A stretch of DNA of 64,000 nucleotides from Lysobacter sp. FW306-1B-D06B (GTDB lineage Bacteria; Pseudomonadota; Gammaproteobacteria; Xanthomonadales; Xanthomonadaceae). The stretch spans positions 496,001 through 560,000 of the forward strand of contig NZ_CP151802.1 of assembly GCF_038446665.1 (NCBI RefSeq), given 5' to 3'. Of this stretch, positions 33,674-42,923 are shown one piece after another (position 1 is the stretch's first letter; every line of letters starts with the position of its first letter). A program made the position numbers and the translations under genes. A model generated the notes under the pieces. The model had not been told where the DNA came from. It ran no database searches and saw only the letters and a list, made by a program, of their open reading frames with translations.

Positions 33674-34399
33674 ATGAGTGCCAATCGAAGCGCTAGCCGT
33701 CAGGAGCGATCGAGTTCAACTCGCCGCATGGACTTGGTGCTTATCGCTACGCACGAATCCTGTATCGCAACTCGTATCGGCTCCCACCTAGAGGCGCAGG
33801 GCTACCTGGTCGACTACGCCAAGGATGGTGAGATGGCACTACGACTGGTGAGCCAGGCGCCCTACGCTGCCCTGGTGCTGTATCACCAGGAGGGGTCCGA
33901 TGGCGTGTCGGTATGTGGAGCGCTTCGTCGCAGTTCGGCCGCAATTCCTATTATGACGCTGGGACGAGGCGACTCGGACGCCGAGGCGATCGCGGCGCTC
34001 GACGCGGGAGCAGACGACTTTGTTGCCCCCCCTTACGCTAACGAGATTGTGCACGCGCGACTCCATGCATTGCTGCGACGATCCCGTGGGGAATTCCAGG
34101 ACGGCACTTTGCGCGTTGGTGAGCTGATCATGGAACTTGGGACAAGGCGGGTAATTCGGGAGGCGCTAGAAGTACGCCTTTCTCCGACTCGATTCAAGTT
34201 GCTGCACATCCTCATGCGCGAAGCTCCGCGCATCGTTACTCGGGAAGAAATGGAGAATGCGCTGTGGGGAGATCATCCTCCACGATCGGACGCGCTGCGT
34301 AGCCACCTGTACAGCCTGCGCCAGGCAATCGATGCTCCGTTCGCGACATCGATGCTTCGGACGGTCCCACACGCGGGCTACCGCCTCTTGGCTGGATAG
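33674..34399 (+). CDS. OmpR-type regulator with degenerate receiver
   Basis: 241 residues. The receiver fold is recognisable (RMDLVLIATHESC ... LEAQGYLVDYAKDGEMALRL ... AIAALDAGADDFVAPP). However, the phospho-acceptor Asp is replaced by Tyr70 (AALVLYHQEGSDG), the acidic pair is absent (ATHES), and the conserved Lys of the KPF motif is missing (APPY). The C-terminal winged helix (VRLSPTRFKLLHILMREAP ... ALRSHLYSLRQAID ... TVPHAGYRLL) is intact. It should therefore act without phosphorylation. No kinase gene is adjacent; it lies between two inverted IS copies. Confidence 0.88.
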   Translation: MSANRSASRQERSSSTRRMDLVLIATHESCIATRIGSHLEAQGYLVDYAKDGEMALRLVSQAPYAALVLYHQEGSDGVSVCGALRRSSAAIPIMTLGRGDSDAEAIAALDAGADDFVAPPYANEIVHARLHALLRRSRGEFQDGTLRVGELIMELGTRRVIREALEVRLSPTRFKLLHILMREAPRIVTREEMENALWGDHPPRSDALRSHLYSLRQAIDAPFATSMLRTVPHAGYRLLAG

Positions 34400-34436
34400 T
34401 GGAAGTTCGGCGCCCGCCCAACCGCGGGTCGGTGCT

Positions 34437-34814
34437 TCAAGTGTCGTGGATAGCGGCGACGCCGGGCCAGACAGCTGTCACGCGAAGGACGGCATTGCGA
34501 GCACCGGGCATCGGCCATTCGATACGTTGACCAACGGACAATCCCAGCAGAGCGCACCCCACTGGCGCAAGCACGGACCTTGCCCGGCTGACCATCCAAC
34601 TGGTGCGGAAGGACCAGAGTCACTTCCTGCTCCTGACCTGAATGCTCATCGACAAACCTCGCGCATGAGTTCATGCCGATCACGTGCGATGGAAGAATGT
34701 CGAGCACTTCCGCTCGAGCCAGTTCCTCGCCGAGCGCTTGGACCTCATGCTGTCATGACGCGACTCGCTCCAGAAGCGATTCGAGGCGGGCAACGTCGGT
34801 CCGACACAGGATGA
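34437..34814 (-). pseudogene. rnk: rnk-like nucleoside diphosphate kinase regulator, broken
   Basis: On the minus strand, pieces in three frames assemble into an Rnk protein: ILCRTDVARLESLLERVAS (then a stop), ALGEELARAEVLDILPSHVI, MNSCARFVDEHSGQEQEVTL, VLPHQLDGQPGKVR, and after a frameshift LAPVGCALLGLSVGQRIEWP. The end is VTAVWPGVAAIHDT and a stop at 34437-34439. Rnk has a GreA/GreB-like C-terminal domain and can bind RNA polymerase. At least two frame disruptions make this copy non-functional. Confidence 0.75.
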
Positions 34815-34977
34815 GTGAGGGTTTCATGACACGCTATGTGTGGGGACGTTGGTGCCTGGCGTTGCAGTGCCGCGGGCAGGCAGGAATGAAATTCGTAGAT
34901 TGAGCATGCCGGCAGTCTCAGCCTGAGCACAATCCGGAGCATTCCCTGCTGCGGATTCGAGCTCGCAGATCACACGA

Positions 34978-36849
34978 TCAATCTCCCAGCGCGCCGCTGA
35001 CTCCGACATACGCGCTAGACCCATCGCGATTGACCGAAACGCCACCCTCCAAGCTCCATCGCCCGCTATCTGCCGTGCGACGCAGGCTAACGCCCAGCGC
35101 ACCTTGGCCCTCATGGGTCGCCATGCCGGCGTAGTACGTCGTCTTGCCCGGGATGAACGGTGCCTGCTTCATGGCGATTGCAGTGGCGATACCCGATTCC
35201 ATGTCCTGGCGCAGCTCATCGATGTCGCCAGAGAGCGTCCAGACGTCATTTTGGATAGTGCTCACTCGGCTGTCGGTGTAGGCATTAGCTTTCGCGACAC
35301 CGGCATTGAGCTGGTTGACATTCACAGCGTCGGTGCCGCCTGCACCTGCCGCCACGCCACTGATCGTTCGGTTGCCGACGTTCACCTCACCGGACGAGTT
35401 GCTGGAGCCGGTGTAGGCCGCCTGATAGTTCTGCTGTGCGCCAACCGTCGTGGCCGAGCCCTGCCCCAGCGCGACGCTGTTGTCGTGCGAAGCGGTCGCA
35501 CCCTGACCGACTGCCACGCTGTTGGCCGCCGACGCGGACGCCTGATTGCCGATCGCCGTAGCACTGCGTCCGCTGGCAACCGCACCGTTGCCGCCGGCTG
35601 CCGAATTGATCCCGGACGATTTGGGCTTGACAAGCGACGCCTCCTGGCTGACCTGGAACATCCCGTCTGCGCCATTCTGTACGCTGTTGATGTCGCCTTC
35701 GACAACCGTGAGGCGCTTGCCGTAGTCCACGACATCGTTCTTGATGGCATTGACATCGCCTTCGACCAGCGTCAGGCGGTTGTCATACTCTTCCCCGTCC
35801 GACGTGAGGTTGGTGATACTTCCTTCGAGGGTGGTCACTCGCGCGTCGACGTGAGTAACGGCGGCGTTGACTTCAGCAATCTTGCTGTCCGTGTACCTGT
35901 TGGACTGCGTAATGGCGTGTTCCACACCGGCTTTGAGCTGACCGACATTCACGGCATCGGTGTCGGCACTGCCTGCGGCAACACCCGTCACCTGCCGACC
36001 GCCCATGGCAGCTTCGCCAGTCGAAGACGAAGCTCCCACGTAAGCGCCTTCATAGCTTGCCTGGGCTCCCACGCTGGTGGCGGAACCCGCACCCAATGCC
36101 AGAGAGTTGTCATGGCTCGCGACCGCATCACTACCCATAGCCACACTGCTGGCGCCCGTTGATGCGGCATTGCGGCCCACCGCTATGCCATTCTCGGCCG
36201 ATGCATTCGTAGAGGCTCCAATAGCTAGCGCGCCATAACCTGCGGCATTGGCGACGTCGCCAAGAGCGAGCGAGTAGTCGGCGGCAGCATTGGCGCCCGG
36301 ACCCACCGCGACGGAGCGAACCCCACCCGCATCGGCAGCATCGCCCAGCGCCAGCGCGTACTGCTTGCGGGCGAACGTGTAGTGACCGATCGCGAGGGAG
36401 AAGTTCGCCATCGCGTAGGACGCCTCGCCCAATGCAAAAGAGTAGTCGCCGGCAGCGTTCGCATTCAGCCCGTAGGCCGATGAGAAGGCGCCGGTTGCGC
36501 GGCTGTTGTAGCCAACTGACGTGCTCTTCTCACCGGTGGCGGTGGCGTTCAGGCCCACGGCAATGGAATAGCCCCCCTCAGCAAGGCTGTAATTTCCCAC
36601 TGCAAATGCACCTGGACCGGAGGCGAGGCTGCCCGAGCCTACGGCGATGGCTTCCGGACCACCGGATGCCGTGCCCCCGTCGACAGCGCCGGCGGAAGCG
36701 GGCGCAGCCAAGCCGAAGGCGCCCGAGACGACTGCGGTGCCAAGAAGCTTGCGCACCGACCTGGAGGAGGACTTGATACGACCTTTGGTCCGTTCGCACG
36801 TCACGGTCCAATTGTTGACCGTGTGGTCCCAGATGAGATAGGAGTTCAT
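34978..36849 (-). CDS. second YadA-like trimeric autotransporter adhesin
   Basis: 623 residues. ESPR signal (MNSYLIWDHTVNNWTVTCER, then a basic stretch). The YadA head repeats run to about residue 260, with a neck GVAAGSADTDAVNVGQL. A stalk with coiled coils follows (VEGDVNAIKNDVVDYGKRL), then a second head/neck (GVAAGAGGTDAVNVNQL) and the YadA anchor (AGMATHEGQGALGVSLRR). The protein ends GALGD instead of the usual terminal aromatic. A one-base frame change would read ...ARW, so the last Bam signal may be damaged. The middle parallels the other adhesin in the window closely. It carries the shared upstream motif. Confidence 0.92.
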   Translation of the reverse strand: MNSYLIWDHTVNNWTVTCERTKGRIKSSSRSVRKLLGTAVVSGAFGLAAPASAGAVDGGTASGGPEAIAVGSGSLASGPGAFAVGNYSLAEGGYSIAVGLNATATGEKSTSVGYNSRATGAFSSAYGLNANAAGDYSFALGEASYAMANFSLAIGHYTFARKQYALALGDAADAGGVRSVAVGPGANAAADYSLALGDVANAAGYGALAIGASTNASAENGIAVGRNAASTGASSVAMGSDAVASHDNSLALGAGSATSVGAQASYEGAYVGASSSTGEAAMGGRQVTGVAAGSADTDAVNVGQLKAGVEHAITQSNRYTDSKIAEVNAAVTHVDARVTTLEGSITNLTSDGEEYDNRLTLVEGDVNAIKNDVVDYGKRLTVVEGDINSVQNGADGMFQVSQEASLVKPKSSGINSAAGGNGAVASGRSATAIGNQASASAANSVAVGQGATASHDNSVALGQGSATTVGAQQNYQAAYTGSSNSSGEVNVGNRTISGVAAGAGGTDAVNVNQLNAGVAKANAYTDSRVSTIQNDVWTLSGDIDELRQDMESGIATAIAMKQAPFIPGKTTYYAGMATHEGQGALGVSLRRTADSGRWSLEGGVSVNRDGSSAYVGVSGALGD

Positions 36850-36910
36850 TGCTAGAGCCCTGCTAGAGCGGAATCGACAGGGCGTATCTCAGCAGCCCCC
36901 AGGCCGCGGT

Positions 36911-36930
36911 CGAATACAAGAATTACGAAA
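36911..36930 (-). promoter_or_regulatory. shared upstream motif, adhesin 2
   Basis: On the minus strand: TTTCGTAATTCTTGTATTCG, ending about 61 nt before the ATG of adhesin 2. It matches the element before adhesin 1 at most positions. Confidence 0.5.
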
Positions 36931-37085
36931 CAGCCATCTGAGAGTCAGCACGAAGCTGCGGATTACACCGCGCTTCAGTCGACCCTGATCGCTCTCGACT
37001 CAAGTGCTGGTTCTGGGGGCCGTCGAGGTATGCGTGCCGCGCATCTATACCCAACACAAGCGAGCAGTCCCGCGACTACTACCTC

Positions 37086-37568
37086 CTACACCTGACGCCC
37101 CGACTGCTTCACGCAGATGACCTTGGTCCCCGCGACGTAGTCGTGCAGGCACTTTCGCTCACTTCCAAAGATGAAGACAGCGTTGAGGAATCCCGCGAAG
37201 TTGGACGTGAGCACTGAAAACACAAAGAATGGGAACGCTCTCAGGAGCAACGTCCTGGCAACGTTCGCGCGTCCTCCATCGGTGCGAACGATGCGAAGCC
37301 CCATGACAATCTTTCCAACTGTCTGGCTTCGTCGGTGCAGCAACACTGCTTTGATCACCAGCAAGAGAGGAAAGCAGGCGATCAGACCAAGACCGAGTGC
37401 CTCGTCCCTACTTGCGCCCTGATCCATCGACAACACAATGAAGGCAGATGTCATGCTGGCAATCAGGCAGACGCCCAGGTCGAAAAGCCCATCTATTATC
37501 CGTGCGACAAATCGATCGCCACGACTTGCCTGGGGCTTGGTTGAATCGGTGTTTTCTGGCGGCTGCAT
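37086..37568 (-). CDS. RDD family membrane protein
   Basis: 160 residues from the ATG ending at 37568 (MQPPENTDSTKPQASRGDRF). RDD signature: RFVARIIDGLFDLGVCLIA with the Arg and Asp positions, then a second helix (LIACFPLLLVIKAVLLHR). The conserved SQTVGKIVMGLRIVRTDGGR segment follows. Function is unknown; RDD proteins are often linked to transport or ion balance. It stands alone between adhesin 2 and an IS scar. Confidence 0.85.
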   Translation of the reverse strand: MQPPENTDSTKPQASRGDRFVARIIDGLFDLGVCLIASMTSAFIVLSMDQGASRDEALGLGLIACFPLLLVIKAVLLHRRSQTVGKIVMGLRIVRTDGGRANVARTLLLRAFPFFVFSVLTSNFAGFLNAVFIFGSERKCLHDYVAGTKVICVKQSGRQV

Positions 37569-37947
37569 AGCTATTCTCCAGCGGCCGACGCGCTGAGCTG
37601 GTCTACGACGGACTAGACCGAGCCCGCGGCAATGCAGGCACACATGAACTCGTCAAACGGCGAAATCCCCCGGCGCCGCCACCCTGCGAGGAGGCGAAGC
37701 CTCCCTCCTCTGCGGAAAGACCCGCCGGGAGGGCTGGTTAGCACCTGCGGCGCCGGGCAGTGCAGTTTCTGCTGCCGTTGGACGCTATGCCATTGGATAA
37801 GTACGAAACGGCGCCATGCGGCGCGCGCACCTGGTCTGCAGCAAGTACTTTCCAATTCTTAGATGAGCCTGGATGGCAGGGGTATCGGGTCGATTGATCA
37901 AGGGGAAAGATATTCAACGCATCCGAACGGGCAACGGCGAATTCGCC
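37569..37947. other. gene-free stretch with hairpins and a solo IS end
   Basis: It contains a hairpin-rich GC block (gaggaggcgaagcctcc, cccgccgggaggg, ggcgccgggc), a minus-strand partial match to the shared motif (GTTTCGTACTTATCCAATGG at 37789-37809) 221 nt before the RDD gene, and a solo rve-IS end at 37844-37905. No protein gene is supported. Confidence 0.5.
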
Positions 37948-38742
37948 TCATGGAGTGCTGAAAAGCCCGTTGATGAAGTCGCGAAGTCGATGCAGAGGCG
38001 TTAATGGCCCTCCACCTAAGCCGGGTTGGAGGTCGTCAAACCTAGGTGGTGAGCGCCAGTTGGAAGCGAGTACGGCGATTTGCCCAGATGGGTCTGGCCG
38101 GCCATGCAATCCACACAGATAGCAAGGCTCGCGCATGCGAATAGAGCCGCGTGTGAGTGCCCTGGCAGGGAGGTTCGTCATTCTCTCTGCTGCGGGTAGG
38201 TCGTCGAACACCGCGTCATAGAACTCTAGCTGCTCGAAATCGCCACCGCGGTCGCTGGGAATACTAAGTACGTAGGCACAGTAGAACCGTTGGTCATGGG
38301 CAATAGCCAGCAGGTCCCCCTCGCGGTACTGCGTGACACGGACCTTATACGAGGGGGCCCGCGACGGAAGGCTGTTGGCGGTTGCCAAGAGCTCTTCCAA
38401 GCTAGGGATTGCTCGCTCGAATCCCTCCGACATCGACAACGCCAGTTCTCGTGCAGCGGCAACTGCCCGTGCTGACGTCGTTTGCGTGGCCCAACCGAAC
38501 TTGTGAAGCAAGATGCCACGCAGTAAGCGTTGGACCTGACGTCCACGATCCGTCACTGGAATCGCGGGCGTGGGTTGAGACCAGCGCCAGTCAAGATTAT
38601 CAATCACCTCATTGCGCAGCTTATCGAGTGGCTGATTCTGCTTCACGTAGATCATCTGAAAGCGCGTATGGGTGGCGATTTCCTCCTCCATAGCCTCCCA
38701 TACCGCACCCCCGAGATACTTCTTGAAGTCGTTGTGTTTCAC
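37948..38742 (-). CDS. unknown protein, possibly immunity-like
   Basis: 264 residues, no signal peptide. The N-terminal half is helical (KKYLGGAVWEAMEEEIATH ... RGRQVQRLLRGILLHKFGW). The C-terminal half (YREGDLLAIAHDQRFYCAYV ... FYDAVFDDLPAAERMTNLPA) resembles small beta-barrel immunity domains of the Imm26 kind, where a protein begins with a 'GD.fai' strand. Two Cys in PCYLCGLHG could bind metal. No neighbouring toxin gene is present. The name is a suggestion, not an assignment. Confidence 0.6.
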   Translation of the reverse strand: MKHNDFKKYLGGAVWEAMEEEIATHTRFQMIYVKQNQPLDKLRNEVIDNLDWRWSQPTPAIPVTDRGRQVQRLLRGILLHKFGWATQTTSARAVAAARELALSMSEGFERAIPSLEELLATANSLPSRAPSYKVRVTQYREGDLLAIAHDQRFYCAYVLSIPSDRGGDFEQLEFYDAVFDDLPAAERMTNLPARALTRGSIRMREPCYLCGLHGRPDPSGQIAVLASNWRSPPRFDDLQPGLGGGPLTPLHRLRDFINGLFSTP

Positions 38743-38857
38743 GGTTTTTCCACGTTGATCAGGTGATCGACACGAGTATAGCTAAGGGCGCAGAGTGACC
38801 CTCCGCTGCGGCCCAGTCGAGTGCAGACGGTCATAGGAGAGATCTGACGCTATCTCT

Positions 38858-40159
38858 TCAGGCCACGGCTGGCCTAGCGAAACCCCAGCCGTCACCAATC
38901 CAGCGTCGGGGGTCGACCTCGCGCATCATGGCTTCTCGTGCGGTGCGGACGCGCCTGGCGGCTTCGACGTCTGTCAGCTCCAAGGCTTGCTCCTGAAGGG
39001 CTTCCAGGGTGATGCCAGAGCGCAGGAATCGACCTGCGTTTGGCAGGCTGGCTAGCTTCTCCAACGGCGTTTGAATGTGTTCTGGACGATGAACCCTGCG
39101 CAGCCGGCCCGGCTTGCACAGGTCTGGCACCTCGGTACCGAACAGGTAGGGGCGATGCAGATTCAGGAAAGGGTTCAGGTAGTCCTCGCAGAACGCATTG
39201 AACTGTTCGGCCCGTTCGGCTGGCACGTAGCTGTAGCCGAACTGGCGACGTACCACCACGCCGTTCTTGGCCTCAACCAGGGCATTGTCGTTGCAGCGCC
39301 GCGGCCGGGAGCGGGTAAAGGCAATGCGCTCATGCTCCAGCATGGCAGCCACTTCGTAGTTGACGTACTCGCTGCCGCCGTCGGAATGGAACCCTCGGAT
39401 CTCGAACGGAAACTGCGCCAGCATTGCGCGCAGCGTCGGCAGCATGTGTTCGCGTTTGAGCGACGGAGCGGTGGCCACCACCTGCCACTGGGTGACGCAG
39501 TCCACGGCGTTGATGTGGTAGATGCCCCACCGGCCGCGGAAGTCGCCTTGGTGGACGCTGTCGATGCGGACGAAGCCAGGTCGGTTATCCGGCACCGGTG
39601 CGCGGCGTACGGCTATGGCCGACGCCTTGCGGTCCGATCGGGTCTTGGTGCGCACTGTGTGACGGCATTGATAAGCGACCGAGCGACGCAGGTTGTAGAG
39701 GTGGGATGCCGACAGGTGCTGGAGGCGCACGAACCGCTCGTCGCCGTAGACCTGGTACATGCGCCGTAGAACGACGACCGTTGCTGGCCCAGACAGGCGT
39801 CCGTACTCGCGTTCGACCTCGGCCAACGCGTCTAAGTCCCCTTCGGTGTATCGCCGCGCGAATGCATTCGACGGCCTGCGTTGGGCGCGGCACAACGGTT
39901 TAAAGGCCAGCCAGCGCTGTATCGCGCGCGTGACTTGCGCACGGCTAAAGCCACTCAAGTGCTGCAGGTAGCGTCGGACCCAGCCGCGGTCGGATCGTTT
40001 GAGCTGCCGGTAGCCCAGCCGCGCCAGCACGGAGGCCATCCACTCGTAACGCGCATGCCGGTCTGCGGCAGGAGCCAGGTCCAGGGTGCGGGTGCCCTCC
40101 AGAACGGCGCGTACCTGCTCGATGGTGCGGATTCGTGTTTCGTCCAAACTGATGATCAT
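38858..40159 (-). CDS. rve-domain DDE transposase, copy 2
   Basis: 433 residues, intact. It has the same layout as copy 1: HTH-type region (HLSGFSRAQVTRAIQRW), Asp in FVRIDSVHQGD, Asp in GFHSDGGSEYVN and Glu in NDNALVEAKNG. Substitutions are scattered along the whole protein (for example EVAAMLEHERIAF versus EVAQMLDDARIDF). It lies in opposite orientation to copy 1. The 6.4 kb between them holds the degenerate regulator, adhesin 2 and the RDD protein. Confidence 0.9.
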   Translation of the reverse strand: MIISLDETRIRTIEQVRAVLEGTRTLDLAPAADRHARYEWMASVLARLGYRQLKRSDRGWVRRYLQHLSGFSRAQVTRAIQRWLAFKPLCRAQRRPSNAFARRYTEGDLDALAEVEREYGRLSGPATVVVLRRMYQVYGDERFVRLQHLSASHLYNLRRSVAYQCRHTVRTKTRSDRKASAIAVRRAPVPDNRPGFVRIDSVHQGDFRGRWGIYHINAVDCVTQWQVVATAPSLKREHMLPTLRAMLAQFPFEIRGFHSDGGSEYVNYEVAAMLEHERIAFTRSRPRRCNDNALVEAKNGVVVRRQFGYSYVPAERAEQFNAFCEDYLNPFLNLHRPYLFGTEVPDLCKPGRLRRVHRPEHIQTPLEKLASLPNAGRFLRSGITLEALQEQALELTDVEAARRVRTAREAMMREVDPRRWIGDGWGFARPAVA

Positions 40160-40290
40160 CCAAGGTGATGATCAACCGGCCCGACGCACGCCGCCCATCG
40201 GCGCGTCAATTCGTGGCGTACCGCGGTGCGACCGGGCTCAACTTCCATTGGAAACGCGCTCGTCCAGGCTCATCTGCCGTTGGACAGTGC
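38858..40290 (-). mobile_element. rve-type IS, copy 2 (inverted)
   Basis: The plus strand after the transposase start shows the left end as tccaggctcatctgccgttggaca (40263-40286, in two halves) plus a tandem variant (gggctcaacttccattggaa, 40234). This mirrors copy 1. The right end beyond 38858 is not recognisable, so that side may be truncated. Confidence 0.65.
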
Positions 40291-40387
40291 TCAGCAGGCT
40301 TATTTCCTTCAGATTACGAGGATTCGGATAGATCGACACTCACCACGTGAGTACGCTTATTGCCCCCTCAGCCAATGGATGCGCACC

Positions 40388-40612
40388 ATGCGGATCTTTC
40401 TGCACATCGCCTGGTTCCTCGCGGCGTACATCGTATTCACGATCATCCTTACGTTGATCGGATATCAGTTCGTCGATCCGTCCAGCAAAGAGTCTGCTTA
40501 TCGGATCGGTGGGATCGTCGGGAATATCAGCTTCTATGCGCTCTTCGTGTGCGCGCTGGCTGTATGGCTAGCCTCTCGCCGAGGTTGGTTGCCGGGGCTG
40601 CGTAAGCGATAG
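40388..40612 (+). CDS. small two-helix membrane protein
   Basis: 74 residues from the ATG at 40388 (another ATG at 40379). Two hydrophobic helices (IFLHIAWFLAAYIVFTIIL; ISFYALFVCALAVWLA) are separated by a short polar loop and followed by a basic tail. No family was recognised. It lies about 100 bp from the IS end. Confidence 0.55.
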   Translation: MRIFLHIAWFLAAYIVFTIILTLIGYQFVDPSSKESAYRIGGIVGNISFYALFVCALAVWLASRRGWLPGLRKR

Positions 40613-41147
40613 CTTCGAAGCTGGCAAGGACGCCTCGGTACCTCCTGCACCGCAATTCCGGTTCACTAACCTCCAGGCGAGCGCCGCTCCGAAAGTGCTC
40701 CTACGAAGGTTGGATGTGACGCAGCTATCGACGCCTTGGCTAGTTGGATGGCATCAGGGAGTTTCAGTGGCGCCCGGCCAAGCATGGAACTTTCTCGACA
40801 GAGGTGTCGTTCTGTCACGGCGCCACGAATGACCCGCTGCGAGCTCGAGCTTGCGAGCGCAGGGTGGCGCCGCAGTGAAGGTTAGTCAGCGATTTATCGG
40901 AGGCGTAATGCAGCCAGTCGGCGCAGGTGCATGTGTCTCGCCGCGCCAGACACAGCGGATGCACCATCAGAAATACCAACCTCGCGGTCTCAATCAGAGA
41001 TTCGCTCTATCGGCTGAAACGCGATTGGCTGGATGTCGTGAATGGAGCGCGGCAGTAGCTAGCGCGTACGCAATGCTCCTCATCGTGCCTGTCTGTGGCT
41101 GACTGCGCCCCAGCCAGGTGGACGCTGTGGAGCGCGCGCCGCCCGTC
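40613..41147. other. 535-bp stretch without a supported gene
   Basis: Frames are short or have IS/regulator-shadow composition. One segment (ccgcaattccggttcactaac at 40650) recalls the element ends near 23.4 kb, but too weakly to call. Confidence 0.4.
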
Positions 41148-41166
41148 TTTCGTACTTATTGCATTC
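41148..41166 (+). promoter_or_regulatory. shared upstream motif, NarL-type regulator
   Basis: TTTCGTACTTATTGCATTC, 87 nt before the ATG at 41254. It differs from the adhesin-1 element at only two of 19 positions. It suggests either autoregulation or common control with the adhesins. Confidence 0.55.
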
Positions 41167-41253
41167 AAGTGCCAGGCAGCGGCGTGAAGAATTGCTCTAG
41201 ACCGGACAGAGCGTCCGACGCCCATTCTTGCTTCCGACTTAACCGCTTTCGAC

Positions 41254-41886
41254 ATGAATCTCCAAATCGTTCTCGCAGACGACCACCCGGTCGTCCTCAT
41301 TGGCGCGCGCGCGCACATTGAAGGCAGTGGCTACGGTCGAGTCGTGGCAACGGCCTCGAACCCTACTGAGTTGTTTGCGGCGCTGGAAATGATCAAGTGC
41401 GACGTGCTAGTCACTGATCTCGCGATGGCAGATCCGCAGACCTCCGATGGGTTCCCGATGCTCACGCGGATCCGACGCCTGTACCCGGACCTGCCGATCA
41501 TCCTATTGAGCGGCGCCACCAACATCGCAATTCTTCGCGCGATTGCCGGCCTGGGTATCCTTGGAATCGTTGACAAGTGCGCCTCCCTGACCGAGCTTCC
41601 GGCGGCGATACAGGCAGTCCACCGGGGTCTGTCGTACGTGAGCACAGCCCATGATCAGCGCGCCGCGGCCGCAGGCCATACTCGCATGCGCTACCGTCCG
41701 TCCCAGGCACTATCGCCACGCGAAGCGGAGGTATTGCGGCTGCTGTCATCAGGTTTGACCGTCAGCCAGGTAGCGGACCGATCTCGACGCGGCATCACCA
41801 CAATCAGCCGCCAAAAGCGCGACGCCATGCGGAAGCTAGGCCTGTCGACAGATTCCGAACTGTACGATTACCTTCGCTCAGCTTGA
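41254..41886 (+). CDS. NarL/FixJ-type response regulator 1
   Basis: 210 residues. Receiver with acidic residues at 9-10 (VLADDHPVVL), phospho-acceptor Asp55 (DVLVTDLAM), Lys108 (GIVDKCAS), and a LuxR-type HTH (ALSPREAEVLRLLSSGLTVSQVADR ... TTISRQKRDAMRKLG). It resembles BvgA/EvgA/RcsB-type regulators and is close in sequence to the second regulator at 42272. It probably takes phosphate from the hybrid kinase at 42962. Its own upstream region carries the shared motif. Confidence 0.92.
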   Translation: MNLQIVLADDHPVVLIGARAHIEGSGYGRVVATASNPTELFAALEMIKCDVLVTDLAMADPQTSDGFPMLTRIRRLYPDLPIILLSGATNIAILRAIAGLGILGIVDKCASLTELPAAIQAVHRGLSYVSTAHDQRAAAAGHTRMRYRPSQALSPREAEVLRLLSSGLTVSQVADRSRRGITTISRQKRDAMRKLGLSTDSELYDYLRSA

Positions 41887-41893
41887 GTTTTGT

Positions 41894-42060
41894 TCAGGGC
41901 GGCGGCGACTCATCGAAGACGACATCGAATTGCGGAATCCCATCGAGATCGCGAAGCACTGCAACGCAACCGTCTAGAAAGCCTGAGCAGCTCCAGAAGT
42001 ACCCTTCCGGCCCTTTTCTTCGGTGCAATGGTGATTTGCAGCGCGGGCAGCAGCATGCGA
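41894..42060 (-). pseudogene. topoisomerase-type C4 zinc-finger remnant
   Basis: The segment CCPRCKSPLHRRKGPEGYFW, then SCSGFLDGCVAVLRDLDGIP, has the CxxC...C...C spacing of zf-C4_Topoisom domains, often at the C terminus of mobile-element topoisomerases or helicases. The upstream frame is not protein-like, so only the finger remains. It converges on the regulator gene. Confidence 0.6.
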
Positions 42061-42271
42061 TTGACAAGCGCGGTTCCAATAGTTCGATCACGTGAAGTGG
42101 TTTCCTTGATTCAGTTTCTACGCCTGCCTTTGAGCACGAAAGATAGCGGACGTGCCTACCAACGCATCGGTCTGTTGGCTCGGAAGGCGATATTGGCTTC
42201 CCCGCAGACTGCACATTCTGTCAGCCCTCTGAACGGTGTCTATAAAACACTTCCGAAACCGCTTTCACGCA

Positions 42272-42901
42272 TCACGAGAATCCGCTAATGCGGATGAAAT
42301 CGAACAGCTCCGCGTCGCCATTTATCCCAAGCTTGCGCATCGCGTCTCGTTTCTGGCGACTGACTGTGCTCACCTGCCTATGCAGCCGCTCCGCTATGGC
42401 GCTCACGGTCAAGCCACCGGCCAGCAGGCGCAGCACTTCGGTCTCCCTGGGGGACAGTTGGTGAATCGCGAGCGCGGAATCCCCGCCCTCCGCGGCACGT
42501 TGTGCGTGGGCCGCACTTACATATGACGCGCCCCGCAGCACGGTCAGTATCGCGCGCGGCAGTTCTTCGAGCGAAGAAGCCTTGTCGACGATGCCCAACA
42601 CTCCTGCCGCCGCCGCCGACCGCAAGACCGCCAGATTGGTAGCGGCGCTTAATAACAGGATGGGAAGGTCAGGGTACTGTCGCCGGATCTGATGCAGCAT
42701 GCTGACTCCGTCAGCCCGGTCGCCTGGCATCGAAAAGTCGGTGACCAGAACGTCGCACGGGTGCGTAGCGAGCGCCTGCAACAGTTGCTCTGCGTTTGCC
42801 GCTTGCGCGACTACGGTGCCAATGCCGCTGGAGTTGATTATGGCGCCAGCCCCAAACAGTACTACCGGGTGGTCGTCGGCGAGAATGATGCGCAAGGCCA
42901 T
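42272..42901 (-). CDS. NarL/FixJ-type response regulator 2 (BvgA-like)
   Basis: 209 residues. Receiver with ADD at 8-10, Asp55 (DVLVTDFSMPGD), Lys in GIVDKASS, and LuxR-type HTH (QLSPRETEVLRLLAGGLTVSAIAER ... STVSRQKRDAMRKLGI). It is divergent from the hybrid kinase gene, separated by 60 bp that contain a 7-bp inverted repeat. This is the natural cognate of that kinase. Regulators 1 and 2 share most of the output domain, so they may bind the same sites. Confidence 0.92.
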   Translation of the reverse strand: MALRIILADDHPVVLFGAGAIINSSGIGTVVAQAANAEQLLQALATHPCDVLVTDFSMPGDRADGVSMLHQIRRQYPDLPILLLSAATNLAVLRSAAAAGVLGIVDKASSLEELPRAILTVLRGASYVSAAHAQRAAEGGDSALAIHQLSPRETEVLRLLAGGLTVSAIAERLHRQVSTVSRQKRDAMRKLGINGDAELFDFIRISGFS

Positions 42902-42923
42902 GGCTTATCATTCCTTGGTATAG

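Noticed and set aside
37660..37760. Integron attC site in the hairpin-rich block
   Set aside because: The paired boxes and core-site pattern of attC are not present, and no integrase or cassette array is nearby.
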